DNA of 9,231 nt from UMGS1783 sp900555065 (GCA_937991645.1 CALKPL010000007.1:1-9231); one strand, 5' to 3'; shown: positions 1 to 7,372, counted from the first letter of the stretch. Notes: generated from the letters alone by a model not told the origin. A program made the numbers and translations.

Positions 1-84
1 AAAAACTGAATACCTCAAAATCAGAAAGAGCGCGGACAAGCACTTTGAGGGATTGGCCGCCTTGTCCACCCATCCAGCGGGGCG

Positions 85-143
85 GCGGGCGGCGGTCAAG
101 GCCGGGTGTAACCCCGTTCATTTCAGCCTTGACGGTTGCCCGC
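85..143. repeat. Imperfect inverted repeat, 17-base arms
   Basis: The left arm (85-101, ending GGTCAAGG) pairs with the right arm (127-143, beginning CCTTGACGG) at about 14 of 17 positions, across a 25-base loop. The loop contains a smaller GGGT/ACCC inverted repeat at 104-114. No T-tract follows, so it does not look like a terminator. Confidence 0.6.
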
Positions 144-175
144 TGTCCTGCTACTTTTCCGGGAGTGTGGCCACA

Positions 176-200
176 ACTTCGGGACACTTTGTCCACAAGT
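176..200. repeat. Symmetrical hairpin with a 2x2 internal loop
   Basis: ACTT (176-179) pairs with AAGT (197-200) and GGACA (182-186) pairs with TGTCC (190-194). The two helices are separated by CG/AC and closed by a CTT loop. Short, but highly symmetrical and part of a cluster. Confidence 0.5.
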
Positions 201-252
201 CGGAGCGTAGGACGAGGGACGGGGGCTTTCATATACCTGCCGCCGTTCTCTG

Positions 253-304
253 AAAACAGGCCGATTTTTTGCTCATTCCCATTCGCAAAAATTCAGCCTG
301 TTTT
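253..304. repeat. Two-part inverted repeat (AAAACAGGC ... GCCTGTTTT)
   Basis: The outer arms AAAACAGGC (253-261) and GCCTGTTTT (296-304) are perfect complements. The inner arms TTTTTTGC (265-272) and GCAAAAAT (285-292) pair with at most one mismatch, closing a loop of about 12 bases. The trailing TTTT belongs to the arm itself. A terminator is possible, but with no gene ending nearby I read it as mobile-element structure. Confidence 0.6.
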
Positions 305-383
305 CCTGCCGGAGCAAACGGGGCGCAAGAAGCACCGCACCCCGTTTCCCCCGTCAGCCACGCCAGCAGGTATAACACACTAC

Positions 384-426
384 ACTTTGCAAGCAAAGTC
401 GTGTGCCAAAGGGGGCACCCCTTTGG
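384..426. repeat. Two adjacent small perfect palindromes, possible oriT-type site
   Basis: ACTTTGC/GCAAAGT (384-390 and 393-399, 2-base spacer) is followed by CCAAAGGGG/CCCCTTTGG (406-414 and 418-426, 3-base loop). The sequence just left of them is GGTATAACACACTACAC. Adjacent short palindromes beside a conserved unpaired stretch are what relaxase-recognised transfer origins often look like. The role is inferred; no relaxase gene is present to support it. Confidence 0.45.
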
Positions 427-434
427 AAACCCCG

Positions 435-490
435 GACAACAAAACAGGCGGTATGCTGCCCTCTCCGGGAGCATACCGCCGTTTGTTGTC
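435..490. repeat. Strong long hairpin (GACAACAAA ... GGCGGTATGCT)
   Basis: The left arm (435-457) reads GACAACAAA, ACA, GGCGGTATGCT. The right arm (470-490) is its reverse complement except that ACA is matched by a single base. This gives 9 + 11 perfect pairs with one small internal loop and a 12-base apical loop. Neither side has a T-tract, so it is not a typical intrinsic terminator. It is the last hairpin of the left segment, about 33 bases before the -35 box of the yigZ promoter. Confidence 0.7.
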
Positions 491-522
491 AGCAGCCCGT
501 TTCACGGTCTGCGTGTAGTTCC

Positions 523-551
523 TTGTAAACTGACCTAATATGGCATATAAA
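523..551 (+). promoter_or_regulatory. Candidate sigma-A promoter for yigZ and the downstream operon
   Basis: A -35 box TTGTAA (523-528) and a -10 box TATAAA (546-551) are separated by the ideal 17 bases. They lie about 70 bases upstream of the yigZ start and just after the last hairpin of the mobile-element-like DNA. The local AT-richness contrasts with the flanks. If the element boundary is near 530, part of the promoter could be contributed by the insertion. Confidence 0.5.
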
Positions 552-621
552 CTAATCATGCTATGGCGGCCCAGTCCGGCATCATCGCCTGGCCAGGTAT
601 CACAGACAGGAGGAGCGCCCA

Positions 622-1254
622 TTGGATTACCAGACGGCGGATCGCACCGCAAGCGGCGAGTTTACCGAAAAGAAATCCCGCTTTATCGGGAGTATCAGCC
701 CTGTGCGTACGGAGGCGGAGGCAGTCGCCTTTATCCAGCAAGTAAAAAAAACGCATCCGCAGGCCCGGCACCATGTATACGCTTACATACTTCGGGATGG
801 CAATCTGTCCCGGTACTCGGACGCGGGCGAGCCGTCGGGCACCGGCGGCCAGCCTGCGCTGCAGGTACTCGTCCGCGAAGGGCTGACCGACGTTTGCGTC
901 GTTGTGACGCGCTATTTCGGCGGCGTGCTGTTGGGCGCGGGCGGGCTGACGCGCGCCTATGCGCGCGGCGCTAAGGTAGCGGTAGACGCCGCGGGCGTCG
1001 CGGTCATGCGGCTCTGCTGTGTATACACAGTGCGCTGCTCCTATGCGCTCTATCAGCGCCTGTTATCCATGCTGGAACAGGAGGCATGCACAGTCGGTGA
1101 GAGCGTGTTTACCGATGAAGTCGCCTTCTCGCTCTCCATGTGCGCGCAGGATACGACGCGAATATTGGAAAAGCTCTCGAAAGCCAGCGCCGGTACGGCT
1201 TCCGTAACGTACCAATGTGAAAAATATGTAAAATATAAGAAACAGACGGCATAA
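622..1254 (+). CDS. yigZ: YigZ/YvyE-type IMPACT family protein (UPF0029)
   Basis: A 210-residue protein of the usual length for this family. The N-terminal IMPACT domain spans about residues 15-120, with the signatures ARHHVYAY (48-55), YSDAGEPSGTGGQPAL (65-80) and DVCVVVTRYFGGVLLGAGGL (90-109). The C-terminal 70-75 residues fit the ferredoxin-like DUF1949 domain. The family is cytoplasmic and related to eukaryotic IMPACT, which acts on translational control; the bacterial biochemical role is not settled. The TTG start at 622 is chosen because AGGAGGAG at 608-615 sits 6 bases upstream and the family N-terminus begins there. It is co-oriented with dgt, dnaG and rpoD and separated from dgt by only 68 bases, so it is probably the first gene of that transcription unit. 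The function prediction is general; the family assignment is secure. Confidence 0.92.
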   Translation: MDYQTADRTASGEFTEKKSRFIGSISPVRTEAEAVAFIQQVKKTHPQARHHVYAYILRDGNLSRYSDAGEPSGTGGQPALQVLVREGLTDVCVVVTRYFGGVLLGAGGLTRAYARGAKVAVDAAGVAVMRLCCVYTVRCSYALYQRLLSMLEQEACTVGESVFTDEVAFSLSMCAQDTTRILEKLSKASAGTASVTYQCEKYVKYKKQTA

Positions 1255-1261
1255 AAGGAGG
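1254..1261 (+). promoter_or_regulatory. Orphan Shine-Dalgarno sequence AAAGGAGG
   Basis: A near-perfect ribosome binding site overlaps the last base of the yigZ stop codon, but no ATG, GTG or TTG follows at a usable distance (next bases AATTCGCCTG). The dgt-like gene has its own site 50 bases further on. It may be a relic of a lost start or small gene, or part of a leader. An AT-rich TATAAT at 1286-1291 could be a -10 box, but its -35 partner is poor. Confidence 0.35.
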
Positions 1262-1322
1262 AATTCGCCTGTTTTATCCGTATTATATAATAAAGAGACA
1301 ACGCTGAGAGGAGTGGACGGAT

Positions 1323-2318
1323 ATGTCGATACGAGAGATGCTCGAGCAGCGGGAGCGGGATACCTTGTCGCCGGACGCGACATTTGCCGCGCAGGCGACA
1401 AGGGAGCGCCCGGAACCGGAGTGCGATATGCGCACCGCCTTTCAGCGCGACCGGGACAGGATCCTGCACTCCAAGTCCTTTCGCAGGCTCAAACACAAGA
1501 CCCAGGTATTCCTCTCTCCGGAGGGCGATCACTACCGTACCCGTCTGACGCATACGCTCGAGGTAGCGCAGATCGGGCGCACGATTGCGCGCGCTCTGCG
1601 ACTTAACGAGGATCTGGTGGAGGCGGCTGCGCTAGGTCATGATCTTGGTCATACCCCGTTCGGGCACGCGGGCGAGCGTGCGCTTCGCAGCGTCTGTCCG
1701 CTGGGGTATTCTCACAACGAGCAGAGCGTGCGGATTGCGACGACGCTGGAAAAGACGGGCCGGGGGCTCAATCTCACAAACGAGGTGCTCGACGCCATGC
1801 TCTGCCACTCCGGCAACTTTACGGCGCGCACGCTGGAGGGACAGATTGTTCGTATTGCGGACAAGATCGCCTATGTCAACCATGACGTGGACGATGCGAT
1901 TCGCGGCGGCATTCTCACGAACGACGACCTGCCGTTTGATATTCGGGCCGTCTTGGGCTCAAACAGCCGTATCCGCATCAATACCATGGTCAGCGCTGTA
2001 ATCGAGGCGAGCGTCGACGGCGAAATTGATATGGACCCCATTGTCCGCGAGGCGACATACGCCCTTCGGCAGTTCATGTTCGATCAGGTCTACACCAATT
2101 CCGCGGCAAAGGCGGAGGAGCATAAAGCAGTGCATTTGGTGGAGACGCTGTATCTGCACTATGTAAAATATCCGGAAACGTTGCCCGACGAGTTCAGGCT
2201 CATCGCCGACCGCGAGAGCGTGCCGCGCGCCGTGGCCGATTATGTCTCTGGTATGACGGACAACTACGCCGTCAGCGTGTATAAATCCCTGTTTATTCCG
2301 GATTTCTGGTCGCACTGA
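1323..2318 (+). CDS. dgt: HD-domain deoxyguanosinetriphosphate triphosphohydrolase-like protein
   Basis: A 331-residue cytoplasmic HD-superfamily phosphohydrolase. Family members hydrolyse dNTPs to the nucleoside and triphosphate, controlling dNTP pools. The metal-binding set is visible: H77 (in YRTRLTHTLEVAQIGR), H106-D107 (in GHDLGHTPFGHAG) and D180 (in IVRIADKIAYVNHD). The conserved FRRLKHKTQVF stretch lies just before the HD core (53-63). The length fits the short Gram-positive type, which lacks the extra insertions of E. coli Dgt, so substrate preference (dGTP or other dNTPs) cannot be read from sequence. GAGAGGAG at 1306-1313, 9 bases before the ATG at 1323, fixes the start. It ends 38 bases before dnaG. 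Placing dNTP turnover next to primase and sigma factor is a common arrangement in Clostridia. Confidence 0.93.
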   Translation: MSIREMLEQRERDTLSPDATFAAQATRERPEPECDMRTAFQRDRDRILHSKSFRRLKHKTQVFLSPEGDHYRTRLTHTLEVAQIGRTIARALRLNEDLVEAAALGHDLGHTPFGHAGERALRSVCPLGYSHNEQSVRIATTLEKTGRGLNLTNEVLDAMLCHSGNFTARTLEGQIVRIADKIAYVNHDVDDAIRGGILTNDDLPFDIRAVLGSNSRIRINTMVSAVIEASVDGEIDMDPIVREATYALRQFMFDQVYTNSAAKAEEHKAVHLVETLYLHYVKYPETLPDEFRLIADRESVPRAVADYVSGMTDNYAVSVYKSLFIPDFWSH

Positions 2319-2356
2319 GCCGCAATTCGGCAAAGTCAAAAGAAAGGAGGCGTTTT

Positions 2357-4129
2357 ATGGACTTTGATATGTTTCTCGACCAGCTCAAAAGCCGGTTGCG
2401 TATAGAGGACGTAGTCAGCGAATACGTATCCCTGCGCAAGAGCAGCGGCAGCCGGTTTGTCGGACTGTGCCCGTTCCATTCAGAAAAAACGCCCTCTTTT
2501 ACCGTATTCACCGACGACCAGCACTTTTACTGCTTTGGCTGCGGCAAAGGCGGCGATCTGATTACCTTTATCCGGCAGATCGAGAGTCTGGATTACATGG
2601 ACGCGCTGCGTCTGCTTGCGGACAAAGCCGGTCTGGACATGCCCCAGGAGCGGGGTGACGGCGAGTACCGCAAGCGGCGGGAGACAGTCCTGAAAATCAA
2701 CCGTGAAGCCGCGCGCCATTTTCACAGCAATCTCACGGGCGGGCCGGGGGAACCGGCGCGCGCATATTTTTCAAAGCGCAGGCTGTCCCAGTCCACCATT
2801 ACCCGATTCGGCCTTGGATACGCGCCCGACAGCTGGGACGACTGCCTTAAGCACCTGCAAGGCCTGGGTTACACCGGGCAGCAGATTGAAGCGGCGGGCC
2901 TTGCGCTGCGCGGCAAGTCCGGCGGATACTACGACCGTTTCCGTAACCGCGTCATGTTTCCGATTATCGACACCCGCGGCAATGTGATCGGCTTCGGCGG
3001 CCGCGTGCTTACGGACGAGCAGCCCAAATACCTCAACTCACCGGATACGGTCGCCTTTAAAAAGAGCAATAATCTGTTCGCGCTCAACTTTGCCAAAAAC
3101 ACGAGCAGCGGCAGGCTGATCCTGTGCGAAGGGTATATGGACGTCATATCCCTGCATCAGGCGGGTTTCCCCGAAGCGGTGGCAACGCTGGGCACTGCGA
3201 TTACCGAAGACCAGTCGCGCATTATGGCGCGTTATGCCAAGGAGGTCATCATCGCGTATGATTCGGACGGCGCGGGACGTGCGGCGGCCGACAAGGCCAT
3301 ACGCCTGCTCACGCAGACGGGCGTCACGGTGCGCGTGCTCTCCATGCCGGACAGCAAGGATCCTGACGAGTACATAAACAAGCACGGGCCGGATCGGTTC
3401 CGCCGTTTGCTGGACGGGTCGGGGAGCCATACCACATACAGGCTGGACAAGGCGCGCGCCAAGTATGACCTGGAGATCGTAGAGGACAAGGCGGCCTATC
3501 TGAAGGAAGCGGTGCAGATTCTCGCGTCGTTGCCAAGCCCGATGGAACGCGAAATATACGTGTTAAGGCTCGCGCAGCAGACGGATGTTGCCGCGGATGT
3601 TATAAAAGCTGAAATTCAGAGTATAATGGAACAGAGGAGAAAACAGTATAAAAAGCAGGAATTTCGGACCGAACGGGATAAATCGGCGGGCGCGAAGGAC
3701 CGGCTCAATCCGGCCAAGCGCCAGCACCTGAAGGCCGCAAAGGCCGAGGAGGGTCTGCTCGCGATCCTTATGAAACATCCGGACTACTATCGGAAGCTGA
3801 ACCCGGCTATCGGACCGGAAGACTTTGTAACAGATTTTAACCGGAACATATTCCGGGTTATGGCCGAATGGATTGAAAACGGCAAGGATCCCGATGTCGC
3901 GGGTATGTCTAAACTGCTCACGGTGGAGGAGGTATCCAGGCTGACCGAGTATATGATCAATAACGTGCCCGGTAAAGACGAGTTGCGCCGCGCCTGCGAC
4001 TATGCCGCGGCGATTGCGGACGCAGGCTCGGACGTACGGGCACTGCTGGAGGACGGCGCGCCGGAGGACATACAAAAATATATAGAAGCGGAGCGCGCAA
4101 AAAAGGAAGGGAGCAATGGCAATGTCTAA
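2357..4129 (+). CDS. dnaG: DNA primase DnaG
   Basis: A 590-residue primase that makes the RNA primers for replication and works with the replicative helicase. Domains in order: the N-terminal CHC2 zinc-binding domain, with C38, H41, C59 and C62 (GLCPFH ... FYCFGCGKGGD); the RNA polymerase core, including RFRNRVMFPIIDTRGNVIGF (194-213); the Toprim fold, with E258 (LCEGYMDV) and the D302/D304 pair (AYDSDGAGRAA), then DPDEYI (335-340); and a C-terminal helical region from about 450 that fits the helicase-interaction domain. The length is normal. The start at 2357 is supported by AAAGGAGG at 2342-2349. Its last 14 bases overlap the start of rpoD in another frame, so the two are probably translationally coupled. 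All catalytic residues are present and the gene appears intact. Confidence 0.97.
   Translation: MDFDMFLDQLKSRLRIEDVVSEYVSLRKSSGSRFVGLCPFHSEKTPSFTVFTDDQHFYCFGCGKGGDLITFIRQIESLDYMDALRLLADKAGLDMPQERGDGEYRKRRETVLKINREAARHFHSNLTGGPGEPARAYFSKRRLSQSTITRFGLGYAPDSWDDCLKHLQGLGYTGQQIEAAGLALRGKSGGYYDRFRNRVMFPIIDTRGNVIGFGGRVLTDEQPKYLNSPDTVAFKKSNNLFALNFAKNTSSGRLILCEGYMDVISLHQAGFPEAVATLGTAITEDQSRIMARYAKEVIIAYDSDGAGRAAADKAIRLLTQTGVTVRVLSMPDSKDPDEYINKHGPDRFRRLLDGSGSHTTYRLDKARAKYDLEIVEDKAAYLKEAVQILASLPSPMEREIYVLRLAQQTDVAADVIKAEIQSIMEQRRKQYKKQEFRTERDKSAGAKDRLNPAKRQHLKAAKAEEGLLAILMKHPDYYRKLNPAIGPEDFVTDFNRNIFRVMAEWIENGKDPDVAGMSKLLTVEEVSRLTEYMINNVPGKDELRRACDYAAAIADAGSDVRALLEDGAPEDIQKYIEAERAKKEGSNGNV
3600..3627 (+). 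promoter_or_regulatory. Weak candidate internal promoter for rpoD inside dnaG
   Basis: A perfect TATAAT (3622-3627) lies in a local AT-rich patch of dnaG with a poor -35 match TTATAA (3600-3605) at 16-base spacing. Between them is a CTGAA-A-TTCAG palindrome. Internal promoters ahead of the sigma factor gene are known in Bacillus subtilis, which makes this plausible, but the sequence match is half-strength. Confidence 0.22.
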
Positions 4130-5234
4130 TGCAGCGGATAAGAAAGCGATACTGAAAAACCTGGTGGAGCAGGGCAAGGCAAAGGGTATGCTCTCCCAAA
4201 AGGAGATTATGGACGCCTACGAGGAGACCGACATCACGACAGAACAATATGAAAAGGTTGTGGAAACGCTGGAAGCGCTTCATATAGAGATCGTAGACAA
4301 ATTCTTTGACGAAATCCTGGACGAGTCGGAGCTGCTTGACGAGGAGAGTACCGCTATCCTCAAATCCGATAACCTTGAAAAAGCGCTTTCACAGGAAGGG
4401 ATCGCCGTAGATGATCCGGTGAAGATATACCTGAAGGAGATTGGGCGCGTCCCCCTGCTGAGCAATGATGAAGAGCAGGAACTGGCCCGCCGCATGGCGG
4501 AGGGCGACGAGCAGGCCCGTATTAAGCTTTCGGAGGCAAACCTTCGGCTTGTGGTGAGTATTGCAAAGCGCTATGTCGGCCGCGGCATGATGTTTCTCGA
4601 CCTGATTCAGGAGGGGAACATGGGCCTGATCAAAGCCGTTGAAAAATTTGATTACAGCAAAGGCTATAAATTTTCCACCTATGCCACCTGGTGGATCCGT
4701 CAGGCGATTACCAGAGCCATTGCCGACCAGGCGCGCACAATTCGCATTCCCGTCCATATGGTCGAGACAATCAACAAGGTCATGCGCGTAGAGCGGCAGC
4801 TGCTGCAGGAACTGGGCCGCCAGCCTGCGCCGGAAGAGGTTGCGAATGAGATGGGCATGAGTGTGGACAAGATCCGCGAAGTGCTCAAGATCGCACAGGA
4901 GCCGATCCCGCTGGAAACGCCGATCGGCGAGGAGGAGGACAGTCACCTTGGCGACTTTATTCCAGATGAGGAGATTACCGCGCCTTCGGACGCCGCTTCG
5001 CAGGTCATGCTCAAGGAAGAGCTGGAAGAGGTTTTGAAAACGCTGACAGACCGGGAAGCCAAAGTTCTGAAAATGCGCTTTGGGCTGGAGGACGGCCGTA
5101 TGCGCACGCTGGAGGAGGTCGGGCGCGACTTCAACGTCACCCGCGAACGCATTCGGCAGATTGAGGCAAAAGCCCTGCGCAAGCTTCGTCATCCGTCTCG
5201 GAGCAAACGCCTGAAGGATTTCCTGGAAGAGTAG
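4116..5234 (+). CDS. rpoD: Primary RNA polymerase sigma factor RpoD/SigA
   Basis: A 372-residue primary sigma factor, the length typical of Gram-positive SigA. Region 1.1 covers about residues 8-75. Region 1.2 begins at DDPVKIYLKEIGRVPLLS (99-116). Regions 2.1-2.4 include ANLRLVVSIAKRYVGRGM, LIQEGNMGLIKAVEKFDY and FSTYATWWIRQAITRAI (186-202). Region 3 follows, from about 215 to 295. Region 4 includes LTDREAKVLKMRFGL (310-324) and the -35-reading helix-turn-helix VTRERIRQIEAKALRKLR (341-358). It directs RNA polymerase to housekeeping promoters. There are two possible starts: ATG 4116, used here, and ATG 4122. The purine-rich stretch AAAGGAAGGGAG (4102-4113) can serve either. The reading frame opens within the last codons of dnaG (14-base overlap), implying coupled expression of primase and sigma factor. 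Confidence 0.97.
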   Translation: MAMSNAADKKAILKNLVEQGKAKGMLSQKEIMDAYEETDITTEQYEKVVETLEALHIEIVDKFFDEILDESELLDEESTAILKSDNLEKALSQEGIAVDDPVKIYLKEIGRVPLLSNDEEQELARRMAEGDEQARIKLSEANLRLVVSIAKRYVGRGMMFLDLIQEGNMGLIKAVEKFDYSKGYKFSTYATWWIRQAITRAIADQARTIRIPVHMVETINKVMRVERQLLQELGRQPAPEEVANEMGMSVDKIREVLKIAQEPIPLETPIGEEEDSHLGDFIPDEEITAPSDAASQVMLKEELEEVLKTLTDREAKVLKMRFGLEDGRMRTLEEVGRDFNVTRERIRQIEAKALRKLRHPSRSKRLKDFLEE

Positions 5235-5316
5235 GCTTAGCGGTTTTGCGGGTTTTTGTCCCGGCACACTGTGGTAAGACGAGCCGTAAGGACCATAAAA
5301 GACATGGAGTGATACT

Positions 5317-6459
5317 TTGGAACGGAAAAAGACAAAGACCATCCTTTTTATAATAACATTTACAATTCTTCTGTACCTGGGCCTGCAGAATATCGGCGTA
5401 GTGGCGGGTGCGGTTCAGTTTTTGGTCCGTCTGCTTTCCCCCTTTATAATCGGCCTTTGTATTGCTTTTATCGTCAACGTACTCATGCGCGCGCTGGAAG
5501 AACGGGTATTCACGTTTATGCAGCGGAGCAAACGCAAGCTGGTCCGCAAGATGCGCCGGCCCTTATGCCTTGTGCTGAGTATATTGATTATACTGGGTAT
5601 GATCGCGTTTCTGTTGATTATGATCGTGCCGGAAATTCAGCGTACGGTGCAGACCATTGCAAGCTCTATGCCGACCTACATTTTGGAAGCGCAGAACTGG
5701 GTAAATTCCATGGCAGAAAAGTTGGGCCTGCCCTGGGAGATTGTGTCGGACATCAACTGGTCAAAGGCGGTCTCCGCCGTAACATCCTACCTGCAGGAAC
5801 ACGGCGCGTCTATCTTTAATACGACGATCGGGGTCACGACCTCAGTGTTCGTCGGGTTGTTCAATTTCATACTGGGTTTCGTGTTCGCCATTTATTTGCT
5901 GATGCAGAAGGAAAAAATAGGCGAACAGTTTAAGCGCCTTTTGTATGCGTATATAAAAAAAGAACGGGTGGACAAGTTCCTGTCCGTCATGTCGCTCGCG
6001 CAGAACGTCTATTCGCGTTTTGTGACCGGCCAGCTCACCGAAGCGCTGATTATCGGCGTGCTCTGCTTTATTGGGATGTTGATTTTTTCTATGCCATATG
6101 CAACGTTGATCTCCACATTGATCGCATTTACGGCATTGATCCCCATGATCGGCGCATTTATCGGCACGGCAATCGGCGCGCTGCTTATCTTAATGGTGGA
6201 TCCGATCAAGGCTTTATGGTTTGTGGTATTTATTATCGTACTACAGCAATTTGAGAGCAATCTGATCTATCCACGCGTAGTGGGAAAATCTGTTGGTCTG
6301 CCCGGAATTTGGGTTTTGGCCGCCGTCACGATCGGGGGCAGTCTGTTTGGGATCGGGGGTATTCTGCTCTCTGTGCCGTTATGTTCTGTGCTCTATACGC
6401 TGCTCAGCAATGCGATTGAAAATCGGCTGCGCAAAAAACGCGAGAATGACGAACTTTGA
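5317..6459 (+). CDS. AI-2E family (PerM/UPF0118) integral membrane transporter
   Basis: A 380-residue polytopic inner-membrane protein. Hydrophobic segments run at about residues 8-30, 33-57, 82-108, 165-195, 225-250, 255-300 and 318-365. An amphipathic, more polar stretch at 110-165 is typical of the family's soluble loop. The family hallmark is QQFESNLIYPRVVGKSVGLP followed by GIWVLAAVTIGG (about 316-347). The C-terminus is short and positively charged. The family was named for export of the autoinducer AI-2, but members also transport cations or other solutes, so the substrate is unknown. The TTG start at 5317 is supported by GGAG at 5306-5309. It lies 82 bases after rpoD with no clear terminator between, so read-through from the operon is possible. 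It is the last GC-rich housekeeping-like gene before the accessory block. Confidence 0.9.
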   Translation: MERKKTKTILFIITFTILLYLGLQNIGVVAGAVQFLVRLLSPFIIGLCIAFIVNVLMRALEERVFTFMQRSKRKLVRKMRRPLCLVLSILIILGMIAFLLIMIVPEIQRTVQTIASSMPTYILEAQNWVNSMAEKLGLPWEIVSDINWSKAVSAVTSYLQEHGASIFNTTIGVTTSVFVGLFNFILGFVFAIYLLMQKEKIGEQFKRLLYAYIKKERVDKFLSVMSLAQNVYSRFVTGQLTEALIIGVLCFIGMLIFSMPYATLISTLIAFTALIPMIGAFIGTAIGALLILMVDPIKALWFVVFIIVLQQFESNLIYPRVVGKSVGLPGIWVLAAVTIGGSLFGIGGILLSVPLCSVLYTLLSNAIENRLRKKRENDEL

Positions 6460-6518
6460 TCCCAATGTGAAATATACACAGCACAGACTTACGGCTGTCT
6501 ATATCTAGAGGCGGCCAG

Positions 6519-6554
6519 CAGGGAATAATTCCCTGAATGAGTATTTGCGGACAT
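6519..6554. repeat. Degenerate 36-base direct repeat, copy A, headed by a perfect palindrome
   Basis: This segment begins with CAGGGAATAATTCCCTG, a perfect palindrome around a single central base. It matches 7410-7445 at 28 of 36 positions without gaps. The two copies are in the same orientation, 891 bases apart, on either side of the first lipoprotein gene. The core GGAAYANTTCC could be an operator or a repeat-element end. Confidence 0.55.
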
Positions 6555-6583
6555 TTTTCATATATCCATACATCACTTTAGTT

Positions 6584-6606
6584 GGAGCGGCTCGACGAGC
6601 CGCTCC
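6584..6606. terminator. Perfect GC-rich hairpin between convergent genes, likely bidirectional terminator
   Basis: GGAGCGGCTCG (6584-6594) and CGAGCCGCTCC (6596-6606) are perfect complements around one base, so 9-10 pairs form with a 3-5-base loop. The hairpin is followed on the + side by ATTTG. It lies between the convergent 3' ends of the membrane transporter and the first lipoprotein gene, 10 bases from the latter's stop codon. The U-tract is weak on both strands, so termination is inferred from position and stem strength. Confidence 0.5.
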
Positions 6607-6616
6607 ATTTGTAAAT

Positions 6617-7372
6617 TCAGGATGAGGTTCTGTCAATCCAGGGAACGTTTTTTAAGGGGCCGACAGTCAGGTCCTTGTAAACGTCTTCAGCCGTTATCAT
6701 GGATATATCAATAATACCAGCTTTAAGATCACTATTGGAAAAAGATGCTTCATAAAATTTACCGGATATGTCCAAACAGAACCAACATGTACCAGGAGTA
6801 GAGTAAACATTGTTTTCATACACCTTTATATTTTCCTCATTTTTTTGATATAGTAATGCTGGCTCTTCATTTGTATAGTTTGTTATCATATTGTCAAAAT
6901 AAAAGTTATCTGAGAAAGGAAAAAATGTAAAACGATACAATTCTCCCTCCTCGGTTGAATAGGATAATTTAAAACGTCCATAAAAACGATCAGGTGAATA
7001 TTCAATGTAAGACAACTTCGCGTTAGGCAAAACAGGGACTATAATAGAATCGAAAAGGTCTAGCAGCTTAACAAAATCCTCTTTTATGATGCCTACTCCG
7101 CCTATAGATACAAGAGGAGAAGCAGTGCGTATATAAGCAATGAAAACATCGTCCTCCATTTCATCGTCTTCAAGAATATCACGAATATCTTCCAGAAGGT
7201 TAATGTCACCGATTCCAATGGTTCCCAGAGCCTCCGAGTGTTGTTCATTGTCAGAATCATTGTTGATACTGTTGCTGCTTTCAGAACTTTTAGATTCCAA
7301 AGATGGATTGGCGTTTGTACAGCCGGTTAAAAACGCAATAAGAACAAGAAATAAACACAGTAGCTTTTTCAT
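6617..7372 (-). CDS. Putative lipoprotein, first member of a local paralogous pair (family unknown)
   Basis: A 251-residue protein with a lipoprotein signal peptide: MKK, a hydrophobic run, then the lipobox FLTGC with C18 as the lipidation site. A Ser/Asn/Glu-rich linker (19-50) follows, suggesting attachment to the outer face of the membrane. The folded part (about 58-247) aligns with the neighbour at 7529-8203: LEDIRDILEDDEMEDD, GIIKEDFVKLLDLFDSI, the VPV..aKLSyIeY stretch, YRFTF, and the end KDLTVGPLKNVPWID. I do not recognise a named family. AGGAGG (7380-7385) sits 7 bases before the ATG. The gene is AT-rich compared with the housekeeping block and lies on the opposite strand, which suggests acquired DNA. 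It has its own palindrome-rich 156-base leader, so it may be transcribed apart from the upstream lipoprotein gene. Confidence 0.8.
   Translation of the reverse strand: MKKLLCLFLVLIAFLTGCTNANPSLESKSSESSNSINNDSDNEQHSEALGTIGIGDINLLEDIRDILEDDEMEDDVFIAYIRTASPLVSIGGVGIIKEDFVKLLDLFDSIIVPVLPNAKLSYIEYSPDRFYGRFKLSYSTEEGELYRFTFFPFSDNFYFDNMITNYTNEEPALLYQKNEENIKVYENNVYSTPGTCWFCLDISGKFYEASFSNSDLKAGIIDISMITAEDVYKDLTVGPLKNVPWIDRTSS

Larger units (their letters stand above)
1..530. mobile_element. Probable remnant or edge of an integrative conjugative element: non-coding, hairpin-rich mobilisation-type DNA
   Basis: No open frame here looks like a convincing protein. The frame open from base 2 to 253 has no visible start, and its translation becomes low-complexity and Gly/Arg/Cys-rich as it crosses hairpins; at most its first 25 or so codons could be the 3' end of a gene lying to the left. 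At least six inverted repeats are packed into about 400 bases (85-143, 176-200, 253-304, 384-399, 406-426, 435-490). The stretch at 369-399 (GGTATAACACACTACAC followed by a small palindrome) resembles, from memory, the region upstream of mobilisation genes in Tn1549-like elements of gut Clostridia. That resemblance is not checked, and no relaxase or mobC gene follows: a housekeeping gene comes directly after. The right boundary, around 500-540, is an estimate. Confidence 0.42.

Noticed and set aside
45..538. Several overlapping open frames of 66-157 codons in the left segment
   Set aside because: Their translations are Pro/Arg/Cys-rich with no family motifs, they lack good ribosome binding sites, and they run through strong hairpins. 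They fit chance open frames in GC-rich non-coding DNA.
588..597. CCTGGCCAGG palindrome in the yigZ leader
   Set aside because: Ten bases only, in GC-rich DNA, with no second copy or known operator match.
5235..5316. Terminator between rpoD and the membrane transporter gene
   Set aside because: T-runs are present, but no convincing stem precedes them; the CGGG/CCCG pair surrounds the T-run instead of preceding it.
4389..5342. Long open frame on the - strand opposite rpoD (317 codons)
   Set aside because: It is a shadow of rpoD, which carries all sigma-factor motifs; the antisense translation has no recognisable features.
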